From Rhodanobacteraceae bacterium (GTDB taxonomy: Bacteria > Pseudomonadota > Gammaproteobacteria > Xanthomonadales > Rhodanobacteraceae): a stretch of DNA of 64,000 nt. This document shows positions 1 to 11,918 of this stretch, one piece after another. A model generated the notes under the pieces. It searched no databases, was not told where the DNA came from, and saw only the letters and a program-made list of their open reading frames with translations. Positions within the stretch are counted from its first letter, which is position 1; every line of letters starts with the position of its first letter. A program made the position numbers and the translations under genes. The stretch covers positions 1 to 64,000 of the forward strand of contig SCQU01000005.1 in the NCBI GenBank assembly GCA_004299555.1, in the 5' to 3' direction.

Positions 1-221
1 GCCAGACGTTCACGCCACAACGCCGCCTTGTCCGCCATCAAGCTGCCTCTCCACTTGGAAAGGCGCGATCACATCACCTCGGGTGCCACGGCGGTAGATG
101 AGACGAGCGGACGCTTACGATCGACTTTCGGGTGCAGCGGATGGAGACGAATACAAGTTCCGAGCGCGATGAGTAGCCGCGGTGCGGTGCGCCGTACACG
201 CCCGCACATGCATGCGGTCGC
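1..221. other. Window edge, no gene recognised
   Basis: This stretch lies downstream of the minus-strand membrane glycosyltransferase gene. Short reading frames cross it on both strands, but none has a recognisable product or a convincing ribosome binding site. In Xanthomonas the far side of this LPS locus is etfA; nothing like it is visible here. Confidence 0.4.
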
Positions 222-2774
222 TCACCTCCCACGCTGCGCAGACCCGGGCGGCTGGGTTGGTGGCAATATCCGGGCGTCAATCAAGCCCAAAGCGAGCTGC
301 CGTGTATCGGCGCCGATCCCGATTGCTGCGGGGCTGGTGGCATCGGGCAGTGTGAACATGACCGTAACTGGCTGCGAACCGCGTATATCCGCCGCTGCAA
401 TAGGTATCTGCATCGTCAATTCGCTTGCCGGATAACTACCGGTGTAGGCCGCTACCGGCGTCCCATTGACTTTCACGATCACGTGCTGGACCGCGTGTTG
501 CGCGCTCACAAGCACTTTCGCATCCAGCCGCAATACCGCACCGCCTCGAAATTGCGCGAACGCATTGCCGCCAATCGACATTACCGCATGCTTGCCGAGG
601 CTCCAAGTCCCCCAAGGCTCCTGCCCGCTCCAGCCCGAACGCAGCCAATTCACTCCCATGCCGCCACTGGCAAACACAACCCGATCGCACCGCAGCGGCG
701 AGTCGTTGTCCCGACGAAACAGGTACAGCGGATAGTTTCGGCCAACGATCAACTTGTGCGGAAACGAATGGTTCCACTGAAACTGCATGACCCGAAAGCG
801 CGAACCTGTTACATACTGGAAGCCCGTCGGGTGCGCAATCCGGCTGGATGTCAGTAAAAACAGTTGGTCGAAGGATGCGCCCAGGGCATCCCAGTAGCCC
901 GCGTCACACAGCCCGGGTGGCCCGACGGTCGCGGCGGCGCGCCCGAACGTATACAGCAACGGCGTTTTGACTTCGCTTTGACCAATCAGCGAGCCTGGGG
1001 AGCCATCCACCAGAATAAGGTCAGACGGGCCAACGTGGCGCACCACCCGCGCCAACGCTGCACGTGCGCCCTGGTTTTCGTTCTTGCCCAGCTGCGCGGC
1101 CGACAGCGTCAGCCCATACAGCAAGCTAATCGTCATTACCAACGATAGAACGCTTCGGCGTTGGCCCCTGCCAAGGCCGCTCCATACGCACACCGTAAGT
1201 AAAATGGAATACGGTACCACTTCGCTCAACAGGTATCTCGAATAGTAGGGGCTATACGGAAGAACCCATTCCAGCGTCGCGATCCACGTAAAAAACCCGG
1301 CGACAAACCAACGCAAAAATCGTATTCGTGGGTCACGCGGCGCGGCAGCGACGGACACGAAAAACGCGAGCACCAGCAATGGCCCCATGAACACCGCCAG
1401 CGACCAAAGGCTGGTTGCAGTGGCGCCATACCAACCCGTGTCCATCAAATGCCACGCGCTGTATCCGTGCGCATATTGATAGTGCCTGGTCCACCCCAAC
1501 CAATAGATCTTGGCGAGCCCCACACACAGCGCAATATAAACGACCGCTGCGGGCAACCAGCCCTCAACGGCGAGCAGCCGGCTGCGGGAGGCACCCTCCA
1601 TCGCGCGATTCCTCATCCGGCGACCGATCACAAGCCACGCCGCAAACGTACCTATCGCAAGCACCGCCAGAATTGCTCTCCACGATTTCCCGAGCCGCGG
1701 CCTGAACGCGCTTACGTAGATGTCATGTGAGTAATAACTCGACCATACGCTGCCATACGCGACCGACACCACGTATACCACCGTGATACCCACGGCCCAA
1801 AGCTGGAGGTGCCTGCGACGCTGGGCGTCCCGATCGAACAGAAGTGCTGCCCACGCGAGACCTATCATGAACGGAACGTACATGAACCCGCTGATGCGGG
1901 TTACAAAGACACACAAGAACGCGAGTACAGACAACCACAACCATTGCCGTTGGCGGCGTTCGGGCTCATCGCAGCCATAGGCGGCCAGGAGCAGGAATCC
2001 GAGTAGCGAAAAACAGAGGGTTGGAATTTCCGTAACGGGAAATTTGGAGAAAAACGCATGCAGCGGGCTCAACGCGAGCAGCGCGCCAGCAATCAGGGCC
2101 GAGTGACGGTTGGCGGTCAGCAGTAACGCGATCCGATAGAAGAAGACGATGGACAACAAGGCAAAAAACGTCGATGCGTAAACACCGGCCATCGAGCCGA
2201 ACACGCCGATGAACAGCGCCATCCAGACGGGGAACAGATCGTAAAACTGGAACTGCAGCTTGCCAGTGGCGACTCGTCCCTTGTATACGCCTCCCAGATA
2301 CGACGTTCCACCAATCTGGTTGACCGCATCGTACTGGGCGAGATACGGCGTGCGCGTCAACGCTTCATGAACAGGGTCATGAACGTCGATTCCACCTGTG
2401 CGCTCAATGTAGTGGGCAATATTGACGTAGATGCCTTCATCCTGACCACCCATCACGTAGTGATACGCGGGCACCCGGAATATCAGCGCCACCAGCAACA
2501 GGAGGAGTACATGCCGCCAGCGAGGCCTGGCTCCGGGGAGCGATCGCGCTTTTCGCCGCATCGCATACCCAGCCACGGCCGTCACCAGCAGCGACACCAG
2601 CAACACCTGCGGCGCGTGAAAATGCCTTGCCAACGTGGCCGCCATGCCGATGACACTGGTAAAAACGATGAATGTCGCGACCCATATCAGCCAGTGATCG
2701 AAGTCGGACCAAAACGCCGCAGGCGTTACGTCGCCCGCTGCGGCCTCTTCTTTGCGCGGTTGGTCGCGGCTCAT
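222..2774 (-). CDS. GT-C family membrane glycosyltransferase
   Basis: An 850-residue polytopic inner-membrane protein. The N-terminal half has many hydrophobic segments. Between the first two sits a DE-type motif (GGQDEGIYVN, about residue 115), as in GT-C glycosyltransferases of the ArnT/PMT type that use polyprenyl-phosphate sugars. The C-terminal ~200 residues are soluble and beta-rich and probably periplasmic. I placed the start at the ATG that forms an ATGA overlap with the stop of the upstream double glycosyltransferase, so the two are translationally coupled; the open frame continues upstream but only antisense to that neighbour. Likely role: adding a sugar to the surface polysaccharide on the periplasmic side. 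Substrate cannot be told. Confidence 0.75.
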   Translation of the reverse strand: MSRDQPRKEEAAAGDVTPAAFWSDFDHWLIWVATFIVFTSVIGMAATLARHFHAPQVLLVSLLVTAVAGYAMRRKARSLPGARPRWRHVLLLLLVALIFRVPAYHYVMGGQDEGIYVNIAHYIERTGGIDVHDPVHEALTRTPYLAQYDAVNQIGGTSYLGGVYKGRVATGKLQFQFYDLFPVWMALFIGVFGSMAGVYASTFFALLSIVFFYRIALLLTANRHSALIAGALLALSPLHAFFSKFPVTEIPTLCFSLLGFLLLAAYGCDEPERRQRQWLWLSVLAFLCVFVTRISGFMYVPFMIGLAWAALLFDRDAQRRRHLQLWAVGITVVYVVSVAYGSVWSSYYSHDIYVSAFRPRLGKSWRAILAVLAIGTFAAWLVIGRRMRNRAMEGASRSRLLAVEGWLPAAVVYIALCVGLAKIYWLGWTRHYQYAHGYSAWHLMDTGWYGATATSLWSLAVFMGPLLVLAFFVSVAAAPRDPRIRFLRWFVAGFFTWIATLEWVLPYSPYYSRYLLSEVVPYSILLTVCVWSGLGRGQRRSVLSLVMTISLLYGLTLSAAQLGKNENQGARAALARVVRHVGPSDLILVDGSPGSLIGQSEVKTPLLYTFGRAAATVGPPGLCDAGYWDALGASFDQLFLLTSSRIAHPTGFQYVTGSRFRVMQFQWNHSFPHKLIVGRNYPLYLFRRDNDSPLRCDRVVFASGGMGVNWLRSGWSGQEPWGTWSLGKHAVMSIGGNAFAQFRGGAVLRLDAKVLVSAQHAVQHVIVKVNGTPVAAYTGSYPASELTMQIPIAAADIRGSQPVTVMFTLPDATSPAAIGIGADTRQLALGLIDARILPPTQPPGSAQRGR

Positions 2775-5338
2775 GCGTTCTCTCTCGACTGCGGTACACC
2801 ACGGGTCAAAGGAGGAGCCACGTACGCATTCTGGGCAACGCCTCCCGCGTGTGATACAGACAGCAGCTCGGCAGCAAGCTCCTGAGAGGCTTGCAACCAA
2901 CTCCTGTAGCAGACTTGCGCGGCAGAACCGTGCGGCAGCTTGCCGTCAACGGTCGCCGCAACCAGGTTCGCCAACGCGTTCGCATCGCCGACGGGGAAAT
3001 AGGCAGCCGCGTCGCCTGCGATCTCGTGAAACACCGCGATGTCGGTCGCCAACAAGGGAACACCCATACTTCCGGCCTCAACGAGCGGTAGCCCAAAGCC
3101 TTCCCAGATGGACGCTTGAATCAAGCCTTTGGAGTGTTCGAGCAGGTCGCGCATGTCGGCATCACCCAGCCTTTGCAACCAGAACAGCCGTCGGCCGTAT
3201 TCCGGGTGTTGATAGATGCGTGCGGCGAGCTCGGCCACGTTCCACCCTTGCTTGCCAACGATGACGAGCGCAATATCCAGCCCACGCGACCACAACAACT
3301 CGAACGCACCAAGAATTGTGTCGTAGCCCTTGCGCGGCTCGAGGGTGCCAAGCGCCATGAAGTACGGCCGGGCTCCAAGCGCCGCACACACCAATCGGCT
3401 GCGTTCGGATGGCGCGGCCTGGGGAGCCCGTGGGTCAAGATCGCAACCGAGATACACGGTGCGCGTCCATGGTCGCAGTGCGCCTTCGTCGACGATCGTA
3501 TCCATGAACGCCTCGAGATCGTGGCGCGTCGCATTGGAGATGCAGACAACCCCGTCACTCGTCCGCACCGCGTGCGTCAGCCAGGCCTGAAACGCGGGCG
3601 GCATCCCCGGGTCACACGTTTCCGGAAACCGGACGGGTATCAGGTCGTACACCACCCACACCACCTCGCCGCCCGCCGCATGTACGCGTGCATGCAAGTC
3701 ATCGAAGCGCTCGGGCGACCACCAGGACGAATCCAGCATGAACACGAGATCGGACGGCTCGACCCGCACAGGTTCATCCATACCTGCGCACGATACATTC
3801 AGGTGATCCCGGGCATATTCTCTCGCGTAACGAATACCACCTTCGGTCCAGCAAAACGGCTCGACGTCAAAGCTGCCGTCCGAGCCGGCGATAGCAGCCA
3901 AACCGGTGAAGAAGTTTCGCGTTACGCGCTGAATGCCTGAGCGCGCATCCAGCCGGACGACCTCGGTGACATCCACCAACACGCGGCGCCGCGCCCCGCG
4001 CACTATCGCATGCAGTCCATCCTCAAGCGCGCGCTCGCCGCGTTTCCCGGACTCAATGCAGGCGTCGGCCATCAACGCGATGTGCTCGTCTGAAGGCCAC
4101 ACTGCATCGTCGCGCCACACTTTGCACTTGCGCTTCCTGTTTACCAGTGCGCGCAGTGCGTCCAACGCTTGTCGCGCCGTTCGTTCCCACGTAAACGTCA
4201 ACGCGTGTTCGCGTGCACCACGCCGAAGGCCTTCACGGAATTCACCGTCCACCAGTGCCCGCGCCAACAAAGTTGCACCCTCGCGCGGTGACGTGGGATC
4301 GAACAGCGACTGCGAGTTACGCACGACTTCCGGCAAGGCACCGGCGTTCGACGACAATACGGGTGCCTCAAACGCCATGGCTTCAAGTACCGGTAGCCCA
4401 AATCCCTCGTAATGGGAAGGGAAGTAAAACACACGACACCCGCGATAAAGCAGCGCGAGCGTCGCATCGTCCACCCTGCCGAGTATGCGAACCTGATGCT
4501 GCACCGCGTGATACTTGGACTTCAGCATTTCCTCGAAGTCGTTGCCCACTTGCGTCAACACCAGCTCGTGGGCGTCGCGCACCGCCTTTGGCAGCGCTGC
4601 GAACGCTTGTAACGCACCAATCGTGTTTTTGCGCCAATCGCCGTTGCCGACCATCAACACAAACGGCTTCTCGATGCCCAGAAGGCGCAAGCGTCGCTTC
4701 ACTTCCTCATCGTCACACGTGCATGCCAACGTCGCATCGAAGCCTGCACCAATGACCGCAAGCTTGTCATCAGCGATGGCAAGATTGGAAACCAGATCCC
4801 GTTTTGTTGCCTGCGAAATCGACAGTATGAGGTCAAATTTCGCGAGATCCTCCAGCCGCCGCCGGTACCATTCGGTGGCAAAGCGCCCCTCCGACAGATA
4901 ACGTTCGGGGAAAAGCAGTGGTATCACGTCATAGCCGATCGTAGCGACAGGCATCGACCCGATTGACTGCCAATCGAGTTCTGTCGTGAATCGCGCGGCG
5001 GTTTCGAAGAGGCTCGAGACAAGCAGTACGTCAGCATGCAACGATGCGTAGAATCGTGAGCGCAGTTGGCCGGCGAGCCGCCGCACTACGGCCGATGCGT
5101 CGGTCACCGGTGTCGACGGGTACCCGTATGCGACCACTTGGGCGCGCACGCTGCGGTGGCGTAACTCGTGGCGCAGCTCCAGCGCACGCTTGGCATCTGC
5201 AAGATCGATCGCGACAATCACCTCATCGCCGCGCTTCAGCTCCGACATCAGCGCCCGAACCAGACTCATCGAATAACGGCCAATGCCGCGATCGCGCGAG
5301 TCCGTTTCACACGCTTGCAGATCGACTACCAATCGCAC
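2771..5338 (-). CDS. Tandem two-domain GT4 glycosyltransferase
   Basis: An 855-residue cytoplasmic protein made of two complete GT-B (GT4) glycosyltransferases in one chain. Domain 1 opens with VRLVVDLQACET and ends with an EGFGLPVLEA donor-binding motif. Domain 2 opens at about residue 450 (RRVLVDVTEVV) and carries EGFGLPLVEAG near the C-terminus. I chose a GTG start at 5338, which gives a first beta strand typical of the family; an ATG about 100 bases upstream is possible but would add a non-homologous-looking leader. The stop overlaps the next gene as ATGA. Fused GT4 pairs are common in ABC-transporter-dependent O-antigen clusters, where the two domains make alternating linkages; that role here is inferred. 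Confidence 0.82.
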   Translation of the reverse strand: MRLVVDLQACETDSRDRGIGRYSMSLVRALMSELKRGDEVIVAIDLADAKRALELRHELRHRSVRAQVVAYGYPSTPVTDASAVVRRLAGQLRSRFYASLHADVLLVSSLFETAARFTTELDWQSIGSMPVATIGYDVIPLLFPERYLSEGRFATEWYRRRLEDLAKFDLILSISQATKRDLVSNLAIADDKLAVIGAGFDATLACTCDDEEVKRRLRLLGIEKPFVLMVGNGDWRKNTIGALQAFAALPKAVRDAHELVLTQVGNDFEEMLKSKYHAVQHQVRILGRVDDATLALLYRGCRVFYFPSHYEGFGLPVLEAMAFEAPVLSSNAGALPEVVRNSQSLFDPTSPREGATLLARALVDGEFREGLRRGAREHALTFTWERTARQALDALRALVNRKRKCKVWRDDAVWPSDEHIALMADACIESGKRGERALEDGLHAIVRGARRRVLVDVTEVVRLDARSGIQRVTRNFFTGLAAIAGSDGSFDVEPFCWTEGGIRYAREYARDHLNVSCAGMDEPVRVEPSDLVFMLDSSWWSPERFDDLHARVHAAGGEVVWVVYDLIPVRFPETCDPGMPPAFQAWLTHAVRTSDGVVCISNATRHDLEAFMDTIVDEGALRPWTRTVYLGCDLDPRAPQAAPSERSRLVCAALGARPYFMALGTLEPRKGYDTILGAFELLWSRGLDIALVIVGKQGWNVAELAARIYQHPEYGRRLFWLQRLGDADMRDLLEHSKGLIQASIWEGFGLPLVEAGSMGVPLLATDIAVFHEIAGDAAAYFPVGDANALANLVAATVDGKLPHGSAAQVCYRSWLQASQELAAELLSVSHAGGVAQNAYVAPPLTRGVPQSRENA

Positions 5339-5509
5339 CTGTGTTTCCCCGCAAAAAAACCATGGATTTGGCGCGCCGACGACCGCGTCGCACCCGGCCA
5401 CCCGCGTACGCCGGCGTATCGCCCGCGCAAGCCACAGCACAGCATTCTAACGGTGGGCACGGCGGATTCGGCAGCCCACCCACGCCCCTGCGCGCCAAGC
5501 CTTGCCGAA

Positions 5510-7108
5510 TCAAGCGAGCCGCACCGACGCCGGCTTCCGCGCGATGACCGCATAGTCCGGCGGCGCAGTAAACCACGCCACCATCTGGTTGATCTGGGAG
5601 GCACCCGCAACATCGTCCGCCACAGGGTGCAGCGTAAGTACGCCGCGGTGCTCCGACAGACGGTCGATCACTACGTGCTCGAAGCCCCGCGCCTCAACGT
5701 TCCACTGCAAGAGCTGCGGCGGAATGGGGTTGCGGTGTGTGGGGTCCATGTAAAAATAACAAGCACCCACGAGAATGTTTTCGGGGTTGGGCGTTTCCAG
5801 AATCAATACTCCGCCGGGCCGCAAAACCCGCAGCGCCTGACTCAACAACTCGACCAGCGCAGCATACGGAATATGCTCCACCAGGTGCATGGCCGTCACC
5901 GCTGCGAACGCATTGTCATCTTGTGCGCGCAGGTACGCCAGCGCATCAGCCTCGATCACCTCATGCCCGCGTGCAATGGAGCGTTCGAGCATGCCGCGGT
6001 TGGTATCAACGCCACGCCCGCGGTAGCCGTGCTCGGCCAACACCTCCAACCATTCGCCGCGCCCGCTGCCAAGGTCAAGCACAACGTCGCGCGGCCCGGG
6101 TTGGATTGCCGCAGCGGAGAGCGTTTGCAGATAGTGCGCGACGCGCAGTTTGATCTCGTTGCGGTCACCCCGAAACACATCCTCGAACCCGGCGTATTCG
6201 CGCTCGGGTGCAATCAACGGTTCGCGACCCGTGTTTTCACCTGCCGCACGCGGAACATGAGTGTCCAGGAACACCGTCAGGCGCTCGAGCATGCTCCGTA
6301 AACGACGTTGCTCGCCTTCGACGCGCGCATGCAAGTCGTCAATAGCCGCCTGTTGCGTTTTGCGCAACGCGTCGAGGTCCGCCTGTTGCGTTTTGCGCAA
6401 CGCGTCGAGGTCCGCCTGTTGCGCCTTGCGCAACTCTTCAACTTCGACCCGCTGGACGTCGACCAGCATCGCAAACGTACGCTCAGCACCCAGTGCTCGG
6501 CGATTGAGCAGGCGCCCGACCGCCTGGCTCTCACGCGCCGACCGTGCCTCAATTTGCTGCAGATGCACCGTCAGGCGCGGCAACTGACGGATGGCTAGCG
6601 CAAAACGCAGAACGTACCCAGCAATGGGTATCCGACACCAGCGACGGAGCTTGTAGGGCAACAGAAGTCCATCGACATGCACCGCCTTCTCGCGTCCCTC
6701 GTCGGAAAACCGGATCATGCCAAGAAGTTCGACTTTGCCGATCGCCCCGCTACGGAGTGCTTCAAGGTAAGCGCGCGAGCCAGCGTCGCCGGACGGCCGC
6801 CACAACAACTTGCGGTAAACGGTGTCGATGAAGTCCCCGTCATCAAACGCAAGAAAATCCGCGAGCGTGTACTGCGGCTTGTCCGGCAGTCGTGCGGCAC
6901 TCGGACGCCAACGCTCAATGACGTCAGCGGACGCCGCATCGCCCTGCGTGTCGCTGTCAAGTTCAACGCCGCGCCGCGCCAACTCGGCGCGGACCCGCAG
7001 CATGACGGCACTCGGATCCAGCGTTCCGGACGCCGGCGCGCGCGCCGGCGCGTCGGACGAGTCGTCACCGGAGGGTGTCCGCGCAGCGGGGTCTTTCGGC
7101 AGATTCAT
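5510..7108 (-). CDS. DUF4214 / coiled-coil / SAM methyltransferase
   Basis: A 532-residue protein with three parts. Residues about 60-170 resemble a DUF4214 domain (YRKLLWRPSGDAGSRAYLEAL, then RFSDEG). A coiled coil at about residues 200-280 contains an 11-residue repeat (RKTQQADLDAL). The C-terminal half, from about residue 330, is a class I SAM methyltransferase with motif I DLGSGRGEWLEVL and a later MHLVEHIPY segment. Its place between glycosyltransferases and GDP-mannose genes suggests methylation of a polysaccharide, possibly the terminal sugar, as WbdD-type enzymes do with a coiled-coil ruler. Here the coil is N-terminal to the methyltransferase and no kinase is seen, so the comparison is only functional. 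Divergent from xanB. Confidence 0.78.
   Translation of the reverse strand: MNLPKDPAARTPSGDDSSDAPARAPASGTLDPSAVMLRVRAELARRGVELDSDTQGDAASADVIERWRPSAARLPDKPQYTLADFLAFDDGDFIDTVYRKLLWRPSGDAGSRAYLEALRSGAIGKVELLGMIRFSDEGREKAVHVDGLLLPYKLRRWCRIPIAGYVLRFALAIRQLPRLTVHLQQIEARSARESQAVGRLLNRRALGAERTFAMLVDVQRVEVEELRKAQQADLDALRKTQQADLDALRKTQQAAIDDLHARVEGEQRRLRSMLERLTVFLDTHVPRAAGENTGREPLIAPEREYAGFEDVFRGDRNEIKLRVAHYLQTLSAAAIQPGPRDVVLDLGSGRGEWLEVLAEHGYRGRGVDTNRGMLERSIARGHEVIEADALAYLRAQDDNAFAAVTAMHLVEHIPYAALVELLSQALRVLRPGGVLILETPNPENILVGACYFYMDPTHRNPIPPQLLQWNVEARGFEHVVIDRLSEHRGVLTLHPVADDVAGASQINQMVAWFTAPPDYAVIARKPASVRLA
6348..6446 (-). repeat. 33-bp tandem repeat coding an 11-residue coiled-coil unit
   Basis: Two identical 33-bp units (6348-6380 and 6381-6413) followed by a diverged third (6414-6446), all inside the coiled-coil methyltransferase. 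Each encodes 11 residues of the RKTQQADLDAL type. The period of 11 fits a hendecad coiled coil and keeps frame whatever the copy number. Confidence 0.9.
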
Positions 7109-7265
7109 ACGTCGTTCCCATACCGGGCACGGGCTCGGCGGGCATCATTATCCTTGAGTTTCAGGCCGACCACACTGCCGCCCGACGCCCGATGGTGCCT
7201 TCGACCTGTGCCGGCCCACCTGCCGATGATAAATTAGGCCACCTTGACTGCACACGAGACACTCG

Positions 7266-8678
7266 ATGCTCATACCTGTAATCCTGAGCGGCGGCAGCGG
7301 TACCCGGCTGTGGCCACTGTCGCGCAAGAACCTGCCCAAGCAATTTATCGCGCTGACGGGCGACCAAACCCTGTTCCAGCAAACGGTAGCGCGCACCCTG
7401 GCGCTGAACGGCACAGCCGCGCCCATCGTAGTTTGCAGCGAGGAACACCGCTTTCTCGTGGCTGAACAGCTGCGTGCACTGAAGGTCGACGGCACGTCGA
7501 TCCTGCTCGAGCCCGTACCGCGCAACACGGCCCCCGCAATCGCACTGGCCGCATGGCAAGCGTTGGCGCGGAATCAAGACGCGACGCTGCTGGTGTTACC
7601 CGCTGACCACCTGATCGGCGATACCGTGAGCTTCGCGGCGGCCGTAGGCAAAGCGCTGCCGCTGGCCGACGCCGGCTGGCTCGCAACGTTCGGCATCCGC
7701 CCCACCGGCCCGGAAACGGGTTTCGGATATATCCAGCGCGGTGAGCCGCTCGTCGCCGGCGGATTCAAGGTCGCACGGTTCGTTGAAAAGCCCGATGCCG
7801 CGGTTGCGCAGGGGTACATCGCTGCCGGCGATTACGAATGGAACTCCGGCATGTTTCTGTTCAAGGCGCAGCGTTACCTTGAAGAGCTGCAGCAACATGC
7901 ACCAGCGATGCACGCGGCCAGCAAGGCGGCGTTTGACGCTGCCCAAGCCGATCTGGATTTCATACGCATCGACAAGGACGCATTCGCGGCATCGCCCGAC
8001 AACTCCATCGACTACGCAGTGATGGAAAAAACCACGCACGCGGCAGTGGTACCGGTGAGCTGCGCATGGAGCGACATTGGCTCATGGGACGCACTATGGG
8101 CAGCGTCCGAGCGCGACACCGACGGCAACCGACTGGAGGGTGACGTGATCGCCATCGACAGCCGCAACTGCTTCGTGCGCGGTACCGAACGACGGCTGGT
8201 AGCGATGCTGGGACTGGAAGACACCGTCATTGTCGACACGCCAGACGCCGTCCTTGTAGCACCGCGCGCACGCGTACAGGAAGTGAAACGGCTGGTCGAA
8301 AAAATCAAGGCCGATGGCCGCCAAGAGCACATGTTCCACCGCAAAGTGTACCGGCCGTGGGGTAGTTACGATTCCATCGACATGGGTGACCGTTTTCAGG
8401 TCAAGCGTATCACCGTAAAGCCCGGCGCCGCCCTCAGCCTGCAAAAACACCACCACCGTGCCGAGCACTGGGTGATCGTATCGGGCACCGCCGAGGTCAC
8501 CCGCGACAAGGAAGTGTTTCTGCTGACCGAAAACCAAAGCACCTTCTTGCCGCTGGGCGCGGTACACCGCTTGCGCAACCCCGGCAAGATGCCACTGGAG
8601 CTGATTGAAGTGCAGTCCGGCAGCTATCTCGGAGAGGACGACATCGTGCGGTTGGAAGACGTGTACGGCCGGGCGTGA
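7266..8678 (+). CDS. xanB: Mannose-1-P guanylyltransferase / mannose-6-P isomerase
   Basis: A 470-residue bifunctional enzyme of the ManC/XanB/AlgA family, which makes GDP-mannose from fructose-6-phosphate via mannose-1-phosphate. The nucleotidyltransferase domain starts with LSGGSGTRLWPLSRKNLPKQ (about residues 8-27) and runs to about residue 290. The type II phosphomannose isomerase cupin fills the last ~120 residues (YRPWGSYDS, then KHHHRAEHWVIVSG). The length is normal for the family. It reads opposite to most of the cluster and its stop abuts the convergent rmd stop with no spacer. GDP-mannose is the substrate of the neighbouring Gmd, which ties it to D-rhamnose synthesis. Confidence 0.96.
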   Translation: MLIPVILSGGSGTRLWPLSRKNLPKQFIALTGDQTLFQQTVARTLALNGTAAPIVVCSEEHRFLVAEQLRALKVDGTSILLEPVPRNTAPAIALAAWQALARNQDATLLVLPADHLIGDTVSFAAAVGKALPLADAGWLATFGIRPTGPETGFGYIQRGEPLVAGGFKVARFVEKPDAAVAQGYIAAGDYEWNSGMFLFKAQRYLEELQQHAPAMHAASKAAFDAAQADLDFIRIDKDAFAASPDNSIDYAVMEKTTHAAVVPVSCAWSDIGSWDALWAASERDTDGNRLEGDVIAIDSRNCFVRGTERRLVAMLGLEDTVIVDTPDAVLVAPRARVQEVKRLVEKIKADGRQEHMFHRKVYRPWGSYDSIDMGDRFQVKRITVKPGAALSLQKHHHRAEHWVIVSGTAEVTRDKEVFLLTENQSTFLPLGAVHRLRNPGKMPLELIEVQSGSYLGEDDIVRLEDVYGRA

Positions 8679-10614
<1,936 letters not shown>

Positions 10615-10691
10615 TCAAATTCGTCGGTGGTCTTCGTCGTGACCGCAGCAAAACCCGCGTACGTTGGCGCACGCGCCGACAGCCATCACGG

Positions 10692-11918
10692 TCATCGCGT
10701 GCTGACTTCGATAGTAGGTGGAACCCACGCGCTACCGATGAACTGAACGCGATTCTGGTTGGCCACCGTGAATATCAGCGCAAGATCGCGCCACTCGTAA
10801 TTGTTGACCAGATGGGTCTCAGTGCTGCACAGCGCGGTCGAGATGGAATAGCTGCCCGGCCCGAAATTCATCTGGAACGCCACACGGTATTCCACCCGCT
10901 GGCCAGCTTCCAAGCCTTCAAGTACCTGTTCGGTGTAATAGGTATTGGTACCAAACACTGGCTGCCCCAGTCGATCCTTGATCATGTAGCCGAACACCAG
11001 CCGGGGGATCGGGCCGCAGATACGCGCCCGCACACGCAATTCGACTGCTTCACCGACGTTGACGAACTCTACCGGATCACCCGCCGCGTTGAACAGAGCG
11101 ATCGATTCCAGCACCGCCTCACCGCTACCCGAAACGGTCTGCGCAGCACCGTTGGCGAGGTGTTTGACTTCCACCGAGACGTTTTCTCGTTCCGAGATCA
11201 AGGCGTTGTAGTAATCCATGACCTCGCTCGGGATACCATCCATCACCAACCTGCCCCTGTCGAGCAGGATCGCACGGTCGCACAACGATTGCACCGCGCT
11301 CGGATCGTGCGATACGAACAACAGCGTGGTGCCCTCGTCACGAAATTGGCGGATGCGAGCCATGCACTTGTGCCCGAAATAGGCATCACCGACCGAGAGT
11401 GCCTCATCGATAATCAGGATCTCCGGCCGAACCGCCGTCACCACACTGAACGCCACGCGTACCTGCATGCCGCTGGAATAGGTACGAACCGGCTGGTCAA
11501 AGTAGTCGCCGATCTCGGCGAAAGCCTCAACTTCCGGCATCACGGCTTCAATCTGCACTGGGCTCATACCCATCAAGCCAGCGGTATAGCGTGCATTCTC
11601 CCGCCCCGTCAGATCCTGGTTGAAACCCATGCCAAGCTCGAGAATCGCCGCAATCCGCCCAGTTACCTGAATCGACCCTTCACTTGGACGCAGCGTGCCC
11701 GTGACCAGCTTCAACAACGTACTTTTGCCAGCGCCGTTCTGGCCAACGATGCCCACGCACTCACCTGCGAACACCTGGAAATTGATGTCACGCAACACCC
11801 AGGCTTCACTGGCGGCCCGGTAGTTGATGCCGAACCAACCCAACATGCGCTGCCATTCCATGCTGAATTCGCGAAACGCCTTGCCCAAGCCTTCGATCTT
11901 CAGCGCAACGCTACTCAC
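10692..11918 (-). CDS. wzt: Polysaccharide ABC exporter ATPase with C-terminal sugar-binding domain
   Basis: A 408-residue ATPase of the Wzt type. Walker A (GQNGAGKST) is at about residues 59-67, the signature is the family variant YSSGMQ, and Walker B is ILIIDEALSVGD. After the ~240-residue ATPase a beta-sandwich extension (about 260-408, with FGPGSYSISTAL) matches the Wzt C-terminal domain that recognises the finished O-polysaccharide. The start is a GTG that overlaps the wzm stop as GTGA; the frame remains open upstream but lies within wzm. A long Wzt C-terminal domain usually goes with polymers whose non-reducing end is chemically capped, which fits the methyltransferases in this cluster. 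Confidence 0.93.
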   Translation of the reverse strand: MSSVALKIEGLGKAFREFSMEWQRMLGWFGINYRAASEAWVLRDINFQVFAGECVGIVGQNGAGKSTLLKLVTGTLRPSEGSIQVTGRIAAILELGMGFNQDLTGRENARYTAGLMGMSPVQIEAVMPEVEAFAEIGDYFDQPVRTYSSGMQVRVAFSVVTAVRPEILIIDEALSVGDAYFGHKCMARIRQFRDEGTTLLFVSHDPSAVQSLCDRAILLDRGRLVMDGIPSEVMDYYNALISERENVSVEVKHLANGAAQTVSGSGEAVLESIALFNAAGDPVEFVNVGEAVELRVRARICGPIPRLVFGYMIKDRLGQPVFGTNTYYTEQVLEGLEAGQRVEYRVAFQMNFGPGSYSISTALCSTETHLVNNYEWRDLALIFTVANQNRVQFIGSAWVPPTIEVSTR

